A DNA stretch of 64,000 nucleotides from Nitrobacter winogradskyi Nb-255 (lineage in GTDB: Bacteria; Pseudomonadota; Alphaproteobacteria; Rhizobiales; Xanthobacteraceae). Position 1 is the first letter of the stretch. Every line of letters starts with the position of its first letter. Below are positions 28,310 to 37,928 of this stretch, in pieces. The notes beneath the pieces were generated by a model that was not told the DNA's origin, ran no database searches, and worked only from the letters and a program-made list of their open reading frames with translations. The DNA is taken from assembly GCF_000012725.1 (NCBI RefSeq), contig NC_007406.1, positions 1,330,001 through 1,394,000 of the forward strand, written 5' to 3'. The position numbers and the translations under genes were made by a program.

Positions 28310-29053
28310 ATGCCCATAGATCGACAGACTCTCCTCTCCATCGCGAAATCCGTTCGCTCCGGCGCAAGATCCGTGCGAGCGCAGATTTCGCCGATTCATC
28401 CGAAGGGGTATCCCTTCGTCGGTGGCTTCGCATTGGCCACCATCATCCTGTTCTGGATCTGGAGCCCGCTGGGCTGGATCGGAACGCTGCTGACAATCTG
28501 GTGCGCGCTGTTCTTCCGCAATCCCGCCCGTGTGACGCCAATCCGGGAGGGGCTTGTCGTCGCGCCGGCAGACGGACGGATCTCGATGATCGCACCGGTT
28601 GTGCCGCCCGCCGAACTCGAGCTTGGCGAGCTGCCGATGGTGCGTATTTCGATTTTCATGAGTGTGTTCAATTGCCACGTCAATCGCAGCCCGGTTGCGG
28701 GGCGGATCGAACGGATCGTCTATCGCCCCGGCAAGTTCATCAATGCCGAACTCGACAAGGCGAGCGAGGACAACGAGCGTAACGCGCTCGTCATATCGAC
28801 GCCAAACAATGGCCTGGTTGGCGTGATTCAGATCGCCGGACTGATCGCGCGCCGTATCGTGACCTTCGTCCATGACGGGCAGACGGTCGAGACTGGCGAA
28901 CGCTTCGGGCTGATCCGGTTCGGCTCGCGGCTCGACGTCTTCCTTCCGGAGGGAACGCAGGTGCTAGTGTCCGAGGGACAGACCACGATCGCCGGCGAGA
29001 CGGTGCTGGCTGATTTTCAGCAGACAGACGGGCGGACTTTTCGTAGTAGTTAA
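28310..29053 (+). CDS. psd: Phosphatidylserine decarboxylase proenzyme
   Basis: A 247-residue short-form phosphatidylserine decarboxylase, which makes phosphatidylethanolamine at the inner membrane. Two hydrophobic segments lie near residues 35-70, and conserved blocks are [25 protein letters not shown] and the C-terminal [13 protein letters not shown], where self-cleavage between Gly and Ser creates the pyruvoyl group. ATG 28310 is used; a GTG two codons earlier (28304) is possible. pssA follows within about 100 bases, so the two successive enzymes of the pathway form an operon. Confidence 0.93.
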   Translation: MPIDRQTLLSIAKSVRSGARSVRAQISPIHPKGYPFVGGFALATIILFWIWSPLGWIGTLLTIWCALFFRNPARVTPIREGLVVAPADGRISMIAPVVPPAELELGELPMVRISIFMSVFNCHVNRSPVAGRIERIVYRPGKFINAELDKASEDNERNALVISTPNNGLVGVIQIAGLIARRIVTFVHDGQTVETGERFGLIRFGSRLDVFLPEGTQVLVSEGQTTIAGETVLADFQQTDGRTFRSS

Positions 29054-29151
29054 ACGCTTCGGTTCGTCGGGGACGCCGAGACGATGGTGGCCCCGGCAAG
29101 CCTTCCCATACAGGAGACGCGCAGACGCCATACGATCCCAAAACGCCCGAG

Positions 29152-30030
29152 TTGCGCCGCCGCCGGTTTCGTCCGATTCCGGTGCGGATGCTGGTGCCGA
29201 ATTTTATCACGCTGCTTGCGATCTGCGCGGGATTGACGGCGATCCGTCTCTCCACCGAGGGGCGGATGGAGCTTGCGGTGGGGGCCATCGTATTCGCGGC
29301 CGTGCTCGACGGGCTCGACGGGCGGGTCGCCCGGATGATCAAAGGGCAATCGAAGTTCGGCGCCGAGCTCGACAGCCTCGCGGACTTCGTCAATTTCGGC
29401 GTTGCGCCCGGCCTCATCCTTTATTTCTGGCAGTTGCACGACCTCAGCAATGTGGGCTGGATCGCGGCGATGATATTCGCGATCAGCGGCGGCCTGCGCC
29501 TCGCCCGCTTCAATGCGACCATGAATGACGAGAACAAGCCGGCCTTCGCCGCGAATTTCTTCACCGGCGTTCCCGCGCCGGCGGGTGCGATCGCGGTGCT
29601 GTTGCCGATCTATCTTTCGTTTCTGGGCATACCGCAGCCCCCAGCGGTACTGACGGCGTTCTATACGCTGTTGATCGCCATCCTCATGGTTTCCCGGCTG
29701 CCGGTCTTCTCCGGCAAGACAGTTGGGATGCGCGTTCAGCCGGAACTCGTGCTGCCGGTCTTCGTGTCGGTGGTCTTCGTCATCGCGCTCCTGATCAGCT
29801 ACCCCTGGGTGGTTCTGTCCTTCGGTTCGATCATTTTCCTGTTGAGCCTTCCGGTCGGCTGGAAATCCTATCATGATCAGGAACTCAAGGCCGCCGTGCA
29901 GGAGACGTTTCCGGACGCGGCGGCATCGGCGGAAGCCGCCCCGCCGGCCTCGGCAGCGACCAAGCCTGCGCCGCCGACCATTCCGATCCGGCAGCGCAAG
30001 CAGGACAACCGGCCCTCCCGTCCGCATTGA
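29152..30030 (+). CDS. pssA: CDP-diacylglycerol-serine O-phosphatidyltransferase
   Basis: A 292-residue membrane enzyme of the CDP-alcohol phosphatidyltransferase superfamily, forming phosphatidylserine for Psd. The signature DGLDGRVARMIKGQSKFGAE followed by LDSLADFVNFG gives the four conserved Asp residues. About seven to eight hydrophobic segments follow; the last 40 residues are Ala/Pro-rich. The start is uncertain: the frame is open upstream to 29047 and its translation there (PYDPKTPELRRRRFRPIPV) looks protein-like, yet it has no ATG or GTG. TTG 29152 is the first usable codon, and the next ATG is 29188. Confidence 0.9.
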   Translation: MRRRRFRPIPVRMLVPNFITLLAICAGLTAIRLSTEGRMELAVGAIVFAAVLDGLDGRVARMIKGQSKFGAELDSLADFVNFGVAPGLILYFWQLHDLSNVGWIAAMIFAISGGLRLARFNATMNDENKPAFAANFFTGVPAPAGAIAVLLPIYLSFLGIPQPPAVLTAFYTLLIAILMVSRLPVFSGKTVGMRVQPELVLPVFVSVVFVIALLISYPWVVLSFGSIIFLLSLPVGWKSYHDQELKAAVQETFPDAAASAEAAPPASAATKPAPPTIPIRQRKQDNRPSRPH

Positions 30031-30051
30031 GATCCTTGCGGAAAGCAGCCC

Positions 30052-30176
30052 GTAGCGTTTCGAGCAAGGCATGTTTCTCGGGCTTGCCACAGGAAACGGA
30101 TGCCGGTTCGCCTAAAGAAAGCGCATGAAATCAAGGCTATAGGGCTCGCTTCTGATCCGCCAGAAGCGGAATGTTC
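30052..30176. repeat. Interspersed palindromic repeat, long form, eroded
   Basis: The block order GTAGCGTTTCGAGCAAGGC, GATGCCGGTTCGCCTAAAG, AAAGCGCATGAAATCAAG, GCTCGCTTCTGATCCGCCAG matches that of the intact element at 33985-34093. It lies between pssA and motA. Confidence 0.65.
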
Positions 30177-30306
30177 CAGCTCATCGGCAACCGTTCCCGT
30201 TCCGGTAACCGGTCCTTAATGGCGCGAAAGCTAGGGTGACGATGCGTGACTCAGAACGGTCGCGCCGCCGTCCAGGATGGCCGGTCGAGTATGCGTGGAG
30301 TTCATC

Positions 30307-31080
30307 ATGGATATCATGACCGGTGCCGGGCTTGCTTTCGGCATGATCGTAATTGCCATGATGGTCTTTATGGGTGGCGATCTGCACATGTTCGTCAGCG
30401 AACATGCCATGATCATCATTTTCGGCGGCTCGATCGCCGCGACCATGATCCGCTTCCCGCTCGGCGCGATTTTGCATGGCCTGCCGCTTGGCGCCAAATA
30501 CGCCTTCACGATGAGCCGGCTGTCGGCGCGCGACCTTGTCGATGAACTGGCGCGCATCGCCGAGATCTCCCGCAAGCAGGGACCGGTCGGCCTGGAAAAG
30601 GTCGAAACCACCGAGCCGTTTCTCGCCAAGGGAGTCCGTTTCGTCGCGGACGGTTACGATCTCGAATTCATCCGCGATAATCTCGAGCGCGATCGCGACA
30701 ACTTTCTCATGCATCTCGACGAGGGTAGCAAGATCTACCGCGCGATCGGCGACTGCGCGCCGGCCTTCGGCATGATCGGCACCCTGATCGGCATGGTGCA
30801 GATGTTCGCCAACATGACCGATCCTTCCAAGCTCGGACCGTTCATGGCGACGGCGCTGCTCGCGACGCTTTATGGCGCGCTCGTCGCCAACCTGTTCTGC
30901 CTGCCGATCGCGGACAAGCTCCACGGCAAGCTGCTGGACGAGGAGACCAATCGCACCCTGATCATCGACGGCATCCTGATGATCCGGGATTCGAAGAGCC
31001 CGGCGCTGGTGCGGGAAATGCTGCTGGCCTATCTGCCGGAAAAACACCGCCACGAAGAAGGCGAGCCGGTTCCGGCGTGA
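30307..31080 (+). CDS. motA: Flagellar motor stator protein MotA / proton channel
   Basis: A 257-residue MotA/TolQ/ExbB-type protein. Two hydrophobic segments lie near the N-terminus (MDIMTGAGLAFGMIVIAMMV and the FGGSIAATMIRFP region), then a large cytoplasmic domain, then two more segments (IGDCAPAFGMIGTLIGMVQM and FMATALLATLYGALVANLFC) with the conserved Pro and Gly-Thr-Leu. Pairing with an OmpA-domain partner just downstream supports MotA rather than ExbB. ATG 30307 starts directly at the first membrane segment. No other flagellar gene is in view. Confidence 0.88.
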   Translation: MDIMTGAGLAFGMIVIAMMVFMGGDLHMFVSEHAMIIIFGGSIAATMIRFPLGAILHGLPLGAKYAFTMSRLSARDLVDELARIAEISRKQGPVGLEKVETTEPFLAKGVRFVADGYDLEFIRDNLERDRDNFLMHLDEGSKIYRAIGDCAPAFGMIGTLIGMVQMFANMTDPSKLGPFMATALLATLYGALVANLFCLPIADKLHGKLLDEETNRTLIIDGILMIRDSKSPALVREMLLAYLPEKHRHEEGEPVPA

Positions 31081-31106
31081 CCTGACGTCGATTCGGGAAA
31101 CCTGCG

Positions 31107-31937
31107 ATGGCCAAGAAGAAGCGAGGCGACGCGCACGGCGGAGGTCACGGCTGGTTCGTCACGTTCGCGGATCTGATGGGCCTGATGATGAGCTTCTTTG
31201 TGATGCTCGTCGCGTTCTCCACGATGGATAATCAGAAGCTCAAGATCGTTGCGGGCTCGATGCGCGATGCCTTCGGCTCCCAGACCGAGGTGCGATATTC
31301 CGGTATCATTGAATCGGATGGCCTGCCGACGCGGCCCAAGCTGAAAAACGCCGCGCATGTTCCGCCGGATGAAACCTCAACCACGCCGACCCCTAACGAA
31401 CAGGAGCGTTTCAAGATCGCGGGCGCTCGCCTCAAGACGGATCGCGAGTTCGCGCTTGCGTCCGCGTCGCTGCGGCAGGCGTTGCAGGACATGCCGGAAC
31501 TGACAGAGCTTTCCAAGCACATCATGTTCGAGGAAACAAAGGAAGGCCTCAACCTGGAAATCGTCGACCAGGATGGCCGCTCCATGTTCGCGGAGGGCTC
31601 AAAAGAACCCTATGAGCGGACGCGGATGTTGATCAGGCGGCTCGCGGCTCCGCTCAAGGCGACGCCGTTTCGAATCTCGGTCACCGGCCATACCGCTTCG
31701 AACTTCATTGCGATGCGCAGCGACTATGACGGCTTCGACCTGTCGGCGGACCGCGCCAACGTCGTTCGCCAGATCCTTGAGCGGGAGGGGGTGCCCGCTG
31801 GTCATATCTTCGCGGTCTCGGGCAAGTCGGACAGCATGCCTTTGTTTCCCGACGATCCGTCACTGGCGGCGAACCGGCGCGTGACCATCACCTTGATGCG
31901 TGAGGCGCCTCCGCTGCCGCCGAACTTGAAGCCTTAA
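31107..31937 (+). CDS. motB: Flagellar motor stator protein MotB (OmpA-type peptidoglycan-binding)
   Basis: A 276-residue protein with one membrane segment near residues 17-38 (FADLMGLMMSFFVMLVAFS) carrying the proton-accepting Asp 22, a periplasmic linker, and a C-terminal OmpA/MotB domain (from about residue 150: LEIVDQDGRSMFAEG, ISVTGHTAS, LSADRANVVRQIL, NRRVTITL). It anchors the MotA channel to peptidoglycan. It starts 26 bases after motA. Kup follows after about 150 bases in the same direction. Confidence 0.9.
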   Translation: MAKKKRGDAHGGGHGWFVTFADLMGLMMSFFVMLVAFSTMDNQKLKIVAGSMRDAFGSQTEVRYSGIIESDGLPTRPKLKNAAHVPPDETSTTPTPNEQERFKIAGARLKTDREFALASASLRQALQDMPELTELSKHIMFEETKEGLNLEIVDQDGRSMFAEGSKEPYERTRMLIRRLAAPLKATPFRISVTGHTASNFIAMRSDYDGFDLSADRANVVRQILEREGVPAGHIFAVSGKSDSMPLFPDDPSLAANRRVTITLMREAPPLPPNLKP

Positions 31938-32084
31938 CCGTCAATCGTATTATTATACCGGAACCGGAGGGCCGGCCGGGCAGGTCGGGGGCTGGCTGTC
32001 AATAGTATTCGATGATTGACGGGCGGGTAGCTTGTGCGCGATAGCCCCGGATCAAAATCATCATCCGAGCGTTGGCACGACACC

Positions 32085-33989
32085 ATGGCCGTCAGCGATC
32101 CCACTGCCGAAGGCAAAGACGAATCTTCGGCAAAGACGAGCGGCTTTTGGGCGTTGACGCTCGGAAGCGTCGGCGTGGTCTTCGGCGATATCGGAACCTC
32201 GCCCTTGTATGCGTTCCGCGAGGCGGTCGATCACGCCGCTCAAGAGGGGGCGGTGACGCCCGCGATCGTGCTCGGCGTGCTGTCGCTGATTCTTTGGTCG
32301 CTCTTTATCGTCGTGACGGCGAAATACGTTCTCCTGCTGCTACGGGCCGACAACAACGGCGAGGGTGGAACGCTGTCGCTGATGGCGCTCGGGCAGCGGG
32401 CGCTGGGGCGGCGAAGCCTGCTCCTGCTGGCGCTCGGCGTGGTCGGCGCCTCGATGTTCATCGGCGATTCCATGATTACGCCGGCGATCTCGGTGTTGTC
32501 GGCCGTCGAAGGATTGAAACTCGCGGCACCGAGGCTCCAGGATTATGTCGTTCCACTGACGCTGGTGATCCTGGTCATGCTGTTTGCGGTGCAGAGCCGG
32601 GGCACCGCTCGGGTCGCTTCGGCGTTTGCTCCGGTGATGGCGCTTTGGTTTCTGACGATCGCGGTCCTTGGCGTTCTGCACATCCACGAGGATCCGCATG
32701 TGCTGCTGGCGGTGAATCCCTGGTACGCCATTCACTTTCTGCTCAATCACGGGCTGCTCGGCCTCGTCATCATGGGCCTGGTGTTTCTGTCGGTCACGGG
32801 CGGTGAGGCGCTGTACGCCGATCTCGGCCACTTTGGCCGCAAGCCGATTCAGGTAGCCTGGTTCTGTCTTGTGTTGCCATCGCTGCTGCTGAACTACTTC
32901 GGGCAGGGGGCGCTGATCCTTGCCCACCCCGAAGCCATCGAGAACACCTTCTACCGTCTGGCGCCCGCGCCGCTGATTCTGCCGCTGGTCATTCTGGCGA
33001 CCGCCGCCACCGTGATCGCCAGCCAGGCGGTCATCACGGGGGCCTATTCGCTGATCCGTCAGGGCGTGCAACTGGGTCTGCTGCCGCGTTTCGAGGTGCG
33101 CTACACATCCGAGACCCATGCCGGTCAGATCTATCTGCCGCGCGTCAATCTGCTGTTGCTGATCGGCGTGCTGCTGCTGGTGCTGTTGTTCCGCACCTCC
33201 AGCGGGCTCGCTTCCGCCTACGGGATCGCCGTCTCCACCACGATGGTCGCTGACGGCATCATGGGCTTTGTCGTTGTCTGGAAGCTGTGGAACTGGCACC
33301 CGGCGGCTGCGGCGGCACTGGTCGTCCCGCTCGTCGTTGTGGACATGATGTTTTTCAGCGCCAATCTGCTTAAGCTGTTTGATGGGGCCTGGGTGCCGCT
33401 TCTGTTCGGCATCGCGATGGTGGTGCTGATATGGACATGGCGTCGCGGCGTGGCGATCCTCATCAAGAAGACCAGGCGCACCGAGGTGCCGCTTCTGGAT
33501 CTCATTCAGAGCCTTGAGAAGCGGCCGCCGCATATCGTCAAGGGCACGGCGGTGTTCTTGACCAGCGACCCCAATTTCGTGCCCACGGCGCTTCTGCACA
33601 ATCTGAAGCACAACAAGGTTCTTCACGAACACAACGTCATCCTGACGATCGAAACCGCGCAAACGCCTCGGGTCGGTCCCGCCGAGCGCGTGCGCATGGA
33701 AAACATCAGCGAAAAATTTTCGACCGTCAGCCTCCGCTTCGGATTCATGGAATCGCCCAACGTTCCGAAGGCGCTGGCCATCGCGCGCAAGCTTGGCTGG
33801 CAGTTCGATATTATGTCGACTTCGTTTTTTGTTTCCCGCCGGTCGCTGAAGGCGTCCGCGCAGTCGGGAATGCCTGCGTGGCAGGACAAGCTGTTCATTG
33901 CGCTGAGCCGGTCGGCCAACGATGCGATCGACTATTTTCAGATTCCGACCGGGCGCGTTGTCGAGGTCGGGACGCAGGTCATCATCTAG
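32085..33989 (+). CDS. kup: Kup potassium uptake protein
   Basis: A 634-residue K+/H+ symporter of the KUP/HAK/KT family. The family opening [14 protein letters not shown] is near residue 30, about 12 membrane segments follow to around residue 440, and a hydrophilic C-terminal domain of about 190 residues ends the protein. [13 protein letters not shown] and [19 protein letters not shown] are diagnostic. ATG 32085 is preferred over the GTG at 32034. The TAG stop lies within the first arm (TCTAGAGC) of an interspersed repeat that follows directly. Confidence 0.94.
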   Translation: MAVSDPTAEGKDESSAKTSGFWALTLGSVGVVFGDIGTSPLYAFREAVDHAAQEGAVTPAIVLGVLSLILWSLFIVVTAKYVLLLLRADNNGEGGTLSLMALGQRALGRRSLLLLALGVVGASMFIGDSMITPAISVLSAVEGLKLAAPRLQDYVVPLTLVILVMLFAVQSRGTARVASAFAPVMALWFLTIAVLGVLHIHEDPHVLLAVNPWYAIHFLLNHGLLGLVIMGLVFLSVTGGEALYADLGHFGRKPIQVAWFCLVLPSLLLNYFGQGALILAHPEAIENTFYRLAPAPLILPLVILATAATVIASQAVITGAYSLIRQGVQLGLLPRFEVRYTSETHAGQIYLPRVNLLLLIGVLLLVLLFRTSSGLASAYGIAVSTTMVADGIMGFVVVWKLWNWHPAAAAALVVPLVVVDMMFFSANLLKLFDGAWVPLLFGIAMVVLIWTWRRGVAILIKKTRRTEVPLLDLIQSLEKRPPHIVKGTAVFLTSDPNFVPTALLHNLKHNKVLHEHNVILTIETAQTPRVGPAERVRMENISEKFSTVSLRFGFMESPNVPKALAIARKLGWQFDIMSTSFFVSRRSLKASAQSGMPAWQDKLFIALSRSANDAIDYFQIPTGRVVEVGTQVII

Positions 33990-34093
33990 AGCGTTTTCGA
34001 GCGAAGTGGGTACCGGTTCGCGTGAAGAAAACGCGTCAAAACAAAATCATAGAGCACCGCTTCTGATTCAATCAGAAGCGAACATGCTCTAGA
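33985..34093. repeat. Interspersed palindromic repeat, best-preserved long form
   Basis: Bounded by perfect inverted 8-mers TCTAGAGC (33985-33992) and GCTCTAGA (34086-34093). Inside are GCGAAGTGGGTACCGGTTCG, the pair GCGTTTTC/GAAAACGC, and a second hairpin CGCTTCTGATT/AATCAGAAGCG. I use this copy as the reference for the degenerate ones in the window. It takes in the stop codon of kup. Confidence 0.9.
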
Positions 34094-34225
34094 CAAGCCG
34101 TCATAGAGCCGTGACGGCGCTTGATTTTATCCTCGCAAGGGGTGACCTTGCGCGGCCGAAGAAGCGGCGATACGGGCATCGCGCCGGGTGCGAGCGTCCG
34201 AAGGCAAAAGCGCGAGGAGGTCACG

Positions 34226-34561
34226 TTGGCGAATCTGAATTTTGTCGTTCACGATTTGACGCCGGAGGATGTCTCGAAAGGCATCACCGACGGACGCTAT
34301 CTGCTGGTTGACGTCCGCGAGCCGAACGAAATTGCGGCGGAGGCCTTTCCGGACGCGGTGGTTGTCGCCCTGTCGACGTTCGACCTCTCGGCGATTCCCG
34401 ATCCGCAAGGCAAGCAGGTGGTGTTTGCGTGCCGCTCGGGCAAGCGCTCGGTGAGCGCGTCGCTGGCGGCGCAGGCCGCCGGCCTTCCTTACGACAAGCA
34501 TCTCGACGGCGGAATTCTGGGATGGAAGGCGGCAGGGTTGCCGACACGATCCGGCGGCTGA
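34226..34561 (+). CDS. Rhodanese-domain sulfurtransferase
   Basis: A 111-residue single-domain rhodanese. DVREPNEIAAEAFPDA is the substrate-entry block and the active-site Cys (about residue 69) is in VFACRSGKRSVSAS; the CRSGKRS loop is the usual six-residue loop of sulfur-transferring rhodaneses. The start is TTG at 34226, decided by a very good ribosome-binding site GAGGAGG five to six bases upstream; upstream codons are not protein-like. An aminotransferase gene follows within 16 bases. Confidence 0.85.
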   Translation: MANLNFVVHDLTPEDVSKGITDGRYLLVDVREPNEIAAEAFPDAVVVALSTFDLSAIPDPQGKQVVFACRSGKRSVSASLAAQAAGLPYDKHLDGGILGWKAAGLPTRSGG

Positions 34562-34576
34562 GAGTTGACGCTCTCG

Positions 34577-35728
34577 ATGAACAAGGTCTTCGCTGACCTG
34601 CCGGTGACCATCTTCGAGACCATGTCGCAGCTCGCGCGCGACCACGACGCCATCAACCTCGGGCAGGGTTTTCCCGACGATCCGGGCCCGGAGGATATCC
34701 GGCGCGCGGCGGCGGACGCCGTTATCAACGGTTACAATCAGTACCCATCGATGATGGGCATTCCGGAGTTGCGGCAGGCGGTCGCCGCTCACTACCGCCA
34801 CTGGCACGGTCTTGCGGCCGATCCGGCGAGTGAGGTGATGGTTACCTCCGGCGGGACGGAAGCGCTGACCAGCGCCATTCTCGCGACGGTAGAACCGGGC
34901 GACGAGGTCGTCGTCTTCCAGCCGTTCTACGACTCCTACCTTCCGATCATACGGCAGGCCGGCGGCGTTCCGCGTCTGGTTCGGCTGGAGCCGCCGCACT
35001 GGCGGTTGACGGAAGACGCGCTGCGCGACGCCTTCACCCCCAGGACCAGGGTCGTACTTTTCAACAATCCGCTGAATCCGGCTGCGGTGGTCTATGCGCG
35101 CAATGAACTGGAATTGCTGGCGCGGTTTTGCCAGGAGTTCGATGCGGTCGCGATCTGCGACGAGGTCTGGGAGCATGTGGTTTTCGACGGCCGCGAGCAT
35201 ATTCCGCTGATCACCGTTCCCGGCATGCGCGACCGCACCATCAAGATCGGATCGGCCGGAAAGATATTCTCCCTGACGGGCTGGAAGGTCGGCTTTGTCT
35301 GCGCCGCGCCGCCGCTTTTGCGGGTCATCGCCAAGGTGCATCAGTTTCTCACCTTCACCACACCTCCCAATCTTCAGGCCGCGGTCGCCGGGGGCCTTGC
35401 GAAGCCGGACGATTATTTTTTCGAGATGCGCCGCGATCTGGCGCGCCGCCGCGACCGCCTGACCCGCGGCCTCGAAGACATCGGGTTTCCGGTGCTGCCG
35501 TCGCAAGGAACCTATTTCCTGACCGTCGATCTCGCGCCGCTCGGACTCAATGAAACCGATCATGTGTTCTGCAGGCGCATCGTCGTGGACCATAAGGTCG
35601 CGGCGATCCCGGTTTCAGCGTTCTACGAAAAGGACGCGGTTACCTCGGTCGTACGTTTCTGTTTCGCGAAGAAGGATGCCACGCTCGACGCTGCGCTGGA
35701 GCGGCTATCCGACGCCGTGCGGAGGTGA
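34577..35728 (+). CDS. PLP-dependent class I/II aminotransferase
   Basis: A 383-residue fold-type I aminotransferase. It shows INLGQGFPDDPGPEDI, NQYPSMMGIPELRQAVA, VTSGGTEALTSAI (phosphate contact) and the PLP-lysine in GSAGKIFSLTGWKVGF. These resemble the kynurenine/methionine aminotransferase branch (YbdL-like). The NPxNP motif common in the family appears as FNNPLNPAAVV. The substrate is not certain. ATG 34577 is chosen; a TTG four codons earlier is possible. It overlaps or abuts the binding-protein gene downstream. Confidence 0.9.
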   Translation: MNKVFADLPVTIFETMSQLARDHDAINLGQGFPDDPGPEDIRRAAADAVINGYNQYPSMMGIPELRQAVAAHYRHWHGLAADPASEVMVTSGGTEALTSAILATVEPGDEVVVFQPFYDSYLPIIRQAGGVPRLVRLEPPHWRLTEDALRDAFTPRTRVVLFNNPLNPAAVVYARNELELLARFCQEFDAVAICDEVWEHVVFDGREHIPLITVPGMRDRTIKIGSAGKIFSLTGWKVGFVCAAPPLLRVIAKVHQFLTFTTPPNLQAAVAGGLAKPDDYFFEMRRDLARRRDRLTRGLEDIGFPVLPSQGTYFLTVDLAPLGLNETDHVFCRRIVVDHKVAAIPVSAFYEKDAVTSVVRFCFAKKDATLDAALERLSDAVRR

Positions 35729-35733
35729 GGCCG

Positions 35734-36849
35734 ATGATTCCGAACCAATGCGTGTGGTTCTGGGCGCCCGTTGCATTGATGCTTGGTTCGGGCGCGGTCT
35801 TGTCGCCGCGCGCCGACGCCGCCGAGCGCGTCGTCAACTTTTTCAACTGGTCGAACTACATCGCGCCGGGCGTGCTCGAGGCCTTCACCGAGGAAACTGG
35901 AATCAAGGTGGTCTACGACACCTTCGACGCCAACGAGACGCTCGAAACGCGGCTCCTTGCCGGCAAGTCCGGTTACGATATCGTGGTGCCGACGGCGTAT
36001 TTTTTGCAGCGTCAGATCGGCGCGAACATCTTTCGGAAACTCGACAAGTCGAAGCTGCCGAATCTGGCCAACGCATGGCCCATGGTGACGGAGAGGCTCG
36101 CAACCTATGATCCCGGCAATCAGTACGCCGTGAATTACATGTGGGGCACGACCGGCATCGGCTACAATGTCAAAGCAGTGCGGCGCATTCTCGGACCCGA
36201 CAGCAGGATTGATAGTTGGGATGTCATCTTCGATCCGGACAAGCTCGCGAAGTTCAAGGACTGCGGCGTCCAGATGCTTGATTCCGCGGATGATATCCTG
36301 CCTGCCGCGCTCAACTTTCTCGGCCTCGATCCGAACTCGACAGAAAAGAGCGATCTCGAACAGGCAGCGGCTCTTGTCGGCAAGATCAGGCCGTATGTCC
36401 GCAAGTTTCATTCCTCGGAATATCTTAACAGCCTAGCCACTGGAGAGATCTGCCTTGTCGTCGGCTGGTCCGGCGATATCAAGCAGGCCCAAAGCCGCGC
36501 GGCGGAGAGCCATAACGGTGTCGAGATCGGTTATGCGATTCCGAAAGAGGGCGCCCAGATGTTCTTCGACAATCTGGCCGTTCTCCTGGATGCCAGGCAT
36601 GTCGACGAGGCTTACGAGTTGATCAATTATCTCTATCGGCCGGACGTTGCGGCGAAGAATTCGGACTTCCTGTCCTATGCCAGCGGCAATCTGGCCAGCC
36701 AGAAGCTGATCGATCCGCAAGCCTTCAATGACAAGACGATCTATCCGGATGAAGCCGTGATGAAGCGGCTGTTCATCATAACTGCGCGCGATCTCGCGAC
36801 GCAACGTTCGATCAACCGGCTCTGGACGCGCATAAAGACGGGACGGTGA
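35734..36849 (+). CDS. Spermidine/putrescine-type ABC transporter substrate-binding protein
   Basis: A 371-residue periplasmic binding protein like PotD/PotF. The signal peptide spans residues 1 to about 26, and the mature part begins with AERVVNFFNWSNYIAPGVL, the family hallmark. YDIVVPTAYFLQRQI and YMWGTTGIGYNVKAVR are further conserved blocks, with aromatic residues that form the polyamine site. ATG 35734 follows GGAGGTGAGG, which overlaps the stop of the aminotransferase; GTG 35725 is an alternative. No permease or ATPase genes are adjacent, so it must work with components encoded elsewhere. Confidence 0.9.
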   Translation: MIPNQCVWFWAPVALMLGSGAVLSPRADAAERVVNFFNWSNYIAPGVLEAFTEETGIKVVYDTFDANETLETRLLAGKSGYDIVVPTAYFLQRQIGANIFRKLDKSKLPNLANAWPMVTERLATYDPGNQYAVNYMWGTTGIGYNVKAVRRILGPDSRIDSWDVIFDPDKLAKFKDCGVQMLDSADDILPAALNFLGLDPNSTEKSDLEQAAALVGKIRPYVRKFHSSEYLNSLATGEICLVVGWSGDIKQAQSRAAESHNGVEIGYAIPKEGAQMFFDNLAVLLDARHVDEAYELINYLYRPDVAAKNSDFLSYASGNLASQKLIDPQAFNDKTIYPDEAVMKRLFIITARDLATQRSINRLWTRIKTGR

Positions 36850-36854
36850 CAGGA

Positions 36855-36903
36855 CGGAGAACTTTCTTCACGCGAACCGAATCCCGCTTCGCTCGAAAAC
36901 GCC
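36855..36903. repeat. Half copy of the interspersed repeat
   Basis: CTTTCTTCACGCGAACCG followed by CGCTTCGCTCGAAAACGCC is the reverse complement of the first half of the element at 33985-34093. It separates the binding-protein gene from the convergent lpxXL gene. Confidence 0.6.
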
Positions 36904-37836
36904 TTAACGCCAGCGGCGGTGCAGCCACAGCCATTGATCGGGATATTCGCGGATCCAGCCTTCGATCACCGAGGTGATGATCTGCATCGTTCCCTGCACG
37001 TCGATCCCGCCGTTTGCATCCCGCGCCGGCGTGATTTCTTCCGAAAGCTCGGCACGGAAGCGATGGTCCGGCAGGCGGATGATCCGCACGCCGTGGATCG
37101 GACATTCGATCTGCCGCAAAAGACGCGCCAGCGTCGGATTAGCCTTGGTCTTGCGTCCGAAGAATGTGACGTCGACGCCGTTGGTGAAATACTGGTCCAC
37201 CAGCATCGCGACATGCTGGCCGTTTTGCAGCGCCTGAGCCAATCGGAGCGGTGCATCGCGGCCCGCGGGGATCAGTGTGCCCATATTGACGGAGCGCAAC
37301 TGTTTGATCGCGCGGTCGGCCGATGCGATGTTCGGCCGGCGATACAGAATCGCCGCATCGAGCCCGTGCGCGACGGCGGCGACCGCGGGCAGCTCCCAGT
37401 TGCCGATATGGCTTGCGAAAATCAGCGCCGGCTTGCCATCCAGCCGCAGCTTGTGAAACAGCTCGCGCGTGCGTTCCCCGATTTCGATGCGACCGTCTTC
37501 GGGGCGATCCGGATCGTGGTTCCAGACGTGATCGAGATGGGCGAACTCCGCGCCGATGCGCCCCAGATTGTCCCATACCCCGGCCAGAATTTTCTCGATT
37601 TCGTCCGGCGGCTTTTCGGGAAACGCGGCCGTGAGGTTCGCGCGACCGATCTTCTGTTCACGCAGCAACGGTCCGATCTTTCGCGTGATGCGGCCGAACA
37701 GATCCGCGGTCTTTATCGGGTCAAAACAGCGCGTCGCGCGCAACAGGGCGATCGTCAATGCGCCGACGGCGGCTGCGCCGACGGGTTTGACCGCATCGCG
37801 CAGCCCGGCTCTGGTTCGTAGCAGGAGGCGGCGCAT
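36904..37836 (-). CDS. lpxXL: Lipid A long-chain acyltransferase (LpxXL-type)
   Basis: A 310-residue inner-membrane acyltransferase of the LpxL/HtrB superfamily. The HX4(D/E) motif is SHIGNWE, followed by YRRPNIASAD and later the DQYFTNGVDVTFFGRK block. By position after the AcpXL, FabZ and two FabF genes it should transfer the very-long-chain hydroxy-acyl group from AcpXL to lipid A. ATG 37836 begins just before the hydrophobic N-terminal segment; the frame continues to 37902. In rhizobia an alcohol dehydrogenase gene usually lies just upstream; here only 92 bases separate it from fabF1XL. Confidence 0.88.
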   Translation of the reverse strand: MRRLLLRTRAGLRDAVKPVGAAAVGALTIALLRATRCFDPIKTADLFGRITRKIGPLLREQKIGRANLTAAFPEKPPDEIEKILAGVWDNLGRIGAEFAHLDHVWNHDPDRPEDGRIEIGERTRELFHKLRLDGKPALIFASHIGNWELPAVAAVAHGLDAAILYRRPNIASADRAIKQLRSVNMGTLIPAGRDAPLRLAQALQNGQHVAMLVDQYFTNGVDVTFFGRKTKANPTLARLLRQIECPIHGVRIIRLPDHRFRAELSEEITPARDANGGIDVQGTMQIITSVIEGWIREYPDQWLWLHRRWR

Positions 37837-37928
37837 CAGGGGACGACGGTCCCGCCGAAGGCAGGCTTGTATCCCGCAAGGGCCGGGAGGGGGGCGGCGC
37901 ACGGTGCGCGCATCTGCTGCACCGGCCG

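Noticed and set aside
30307-31937. ExbB/TolQ-ExbD/TolR pair instead of MotA-MotB
   Set aside because: The second protein has a C-terminal OmpA peptidoglycan-binding domain and the FADLMGLMMSFF membrane segment, which fit MotB.
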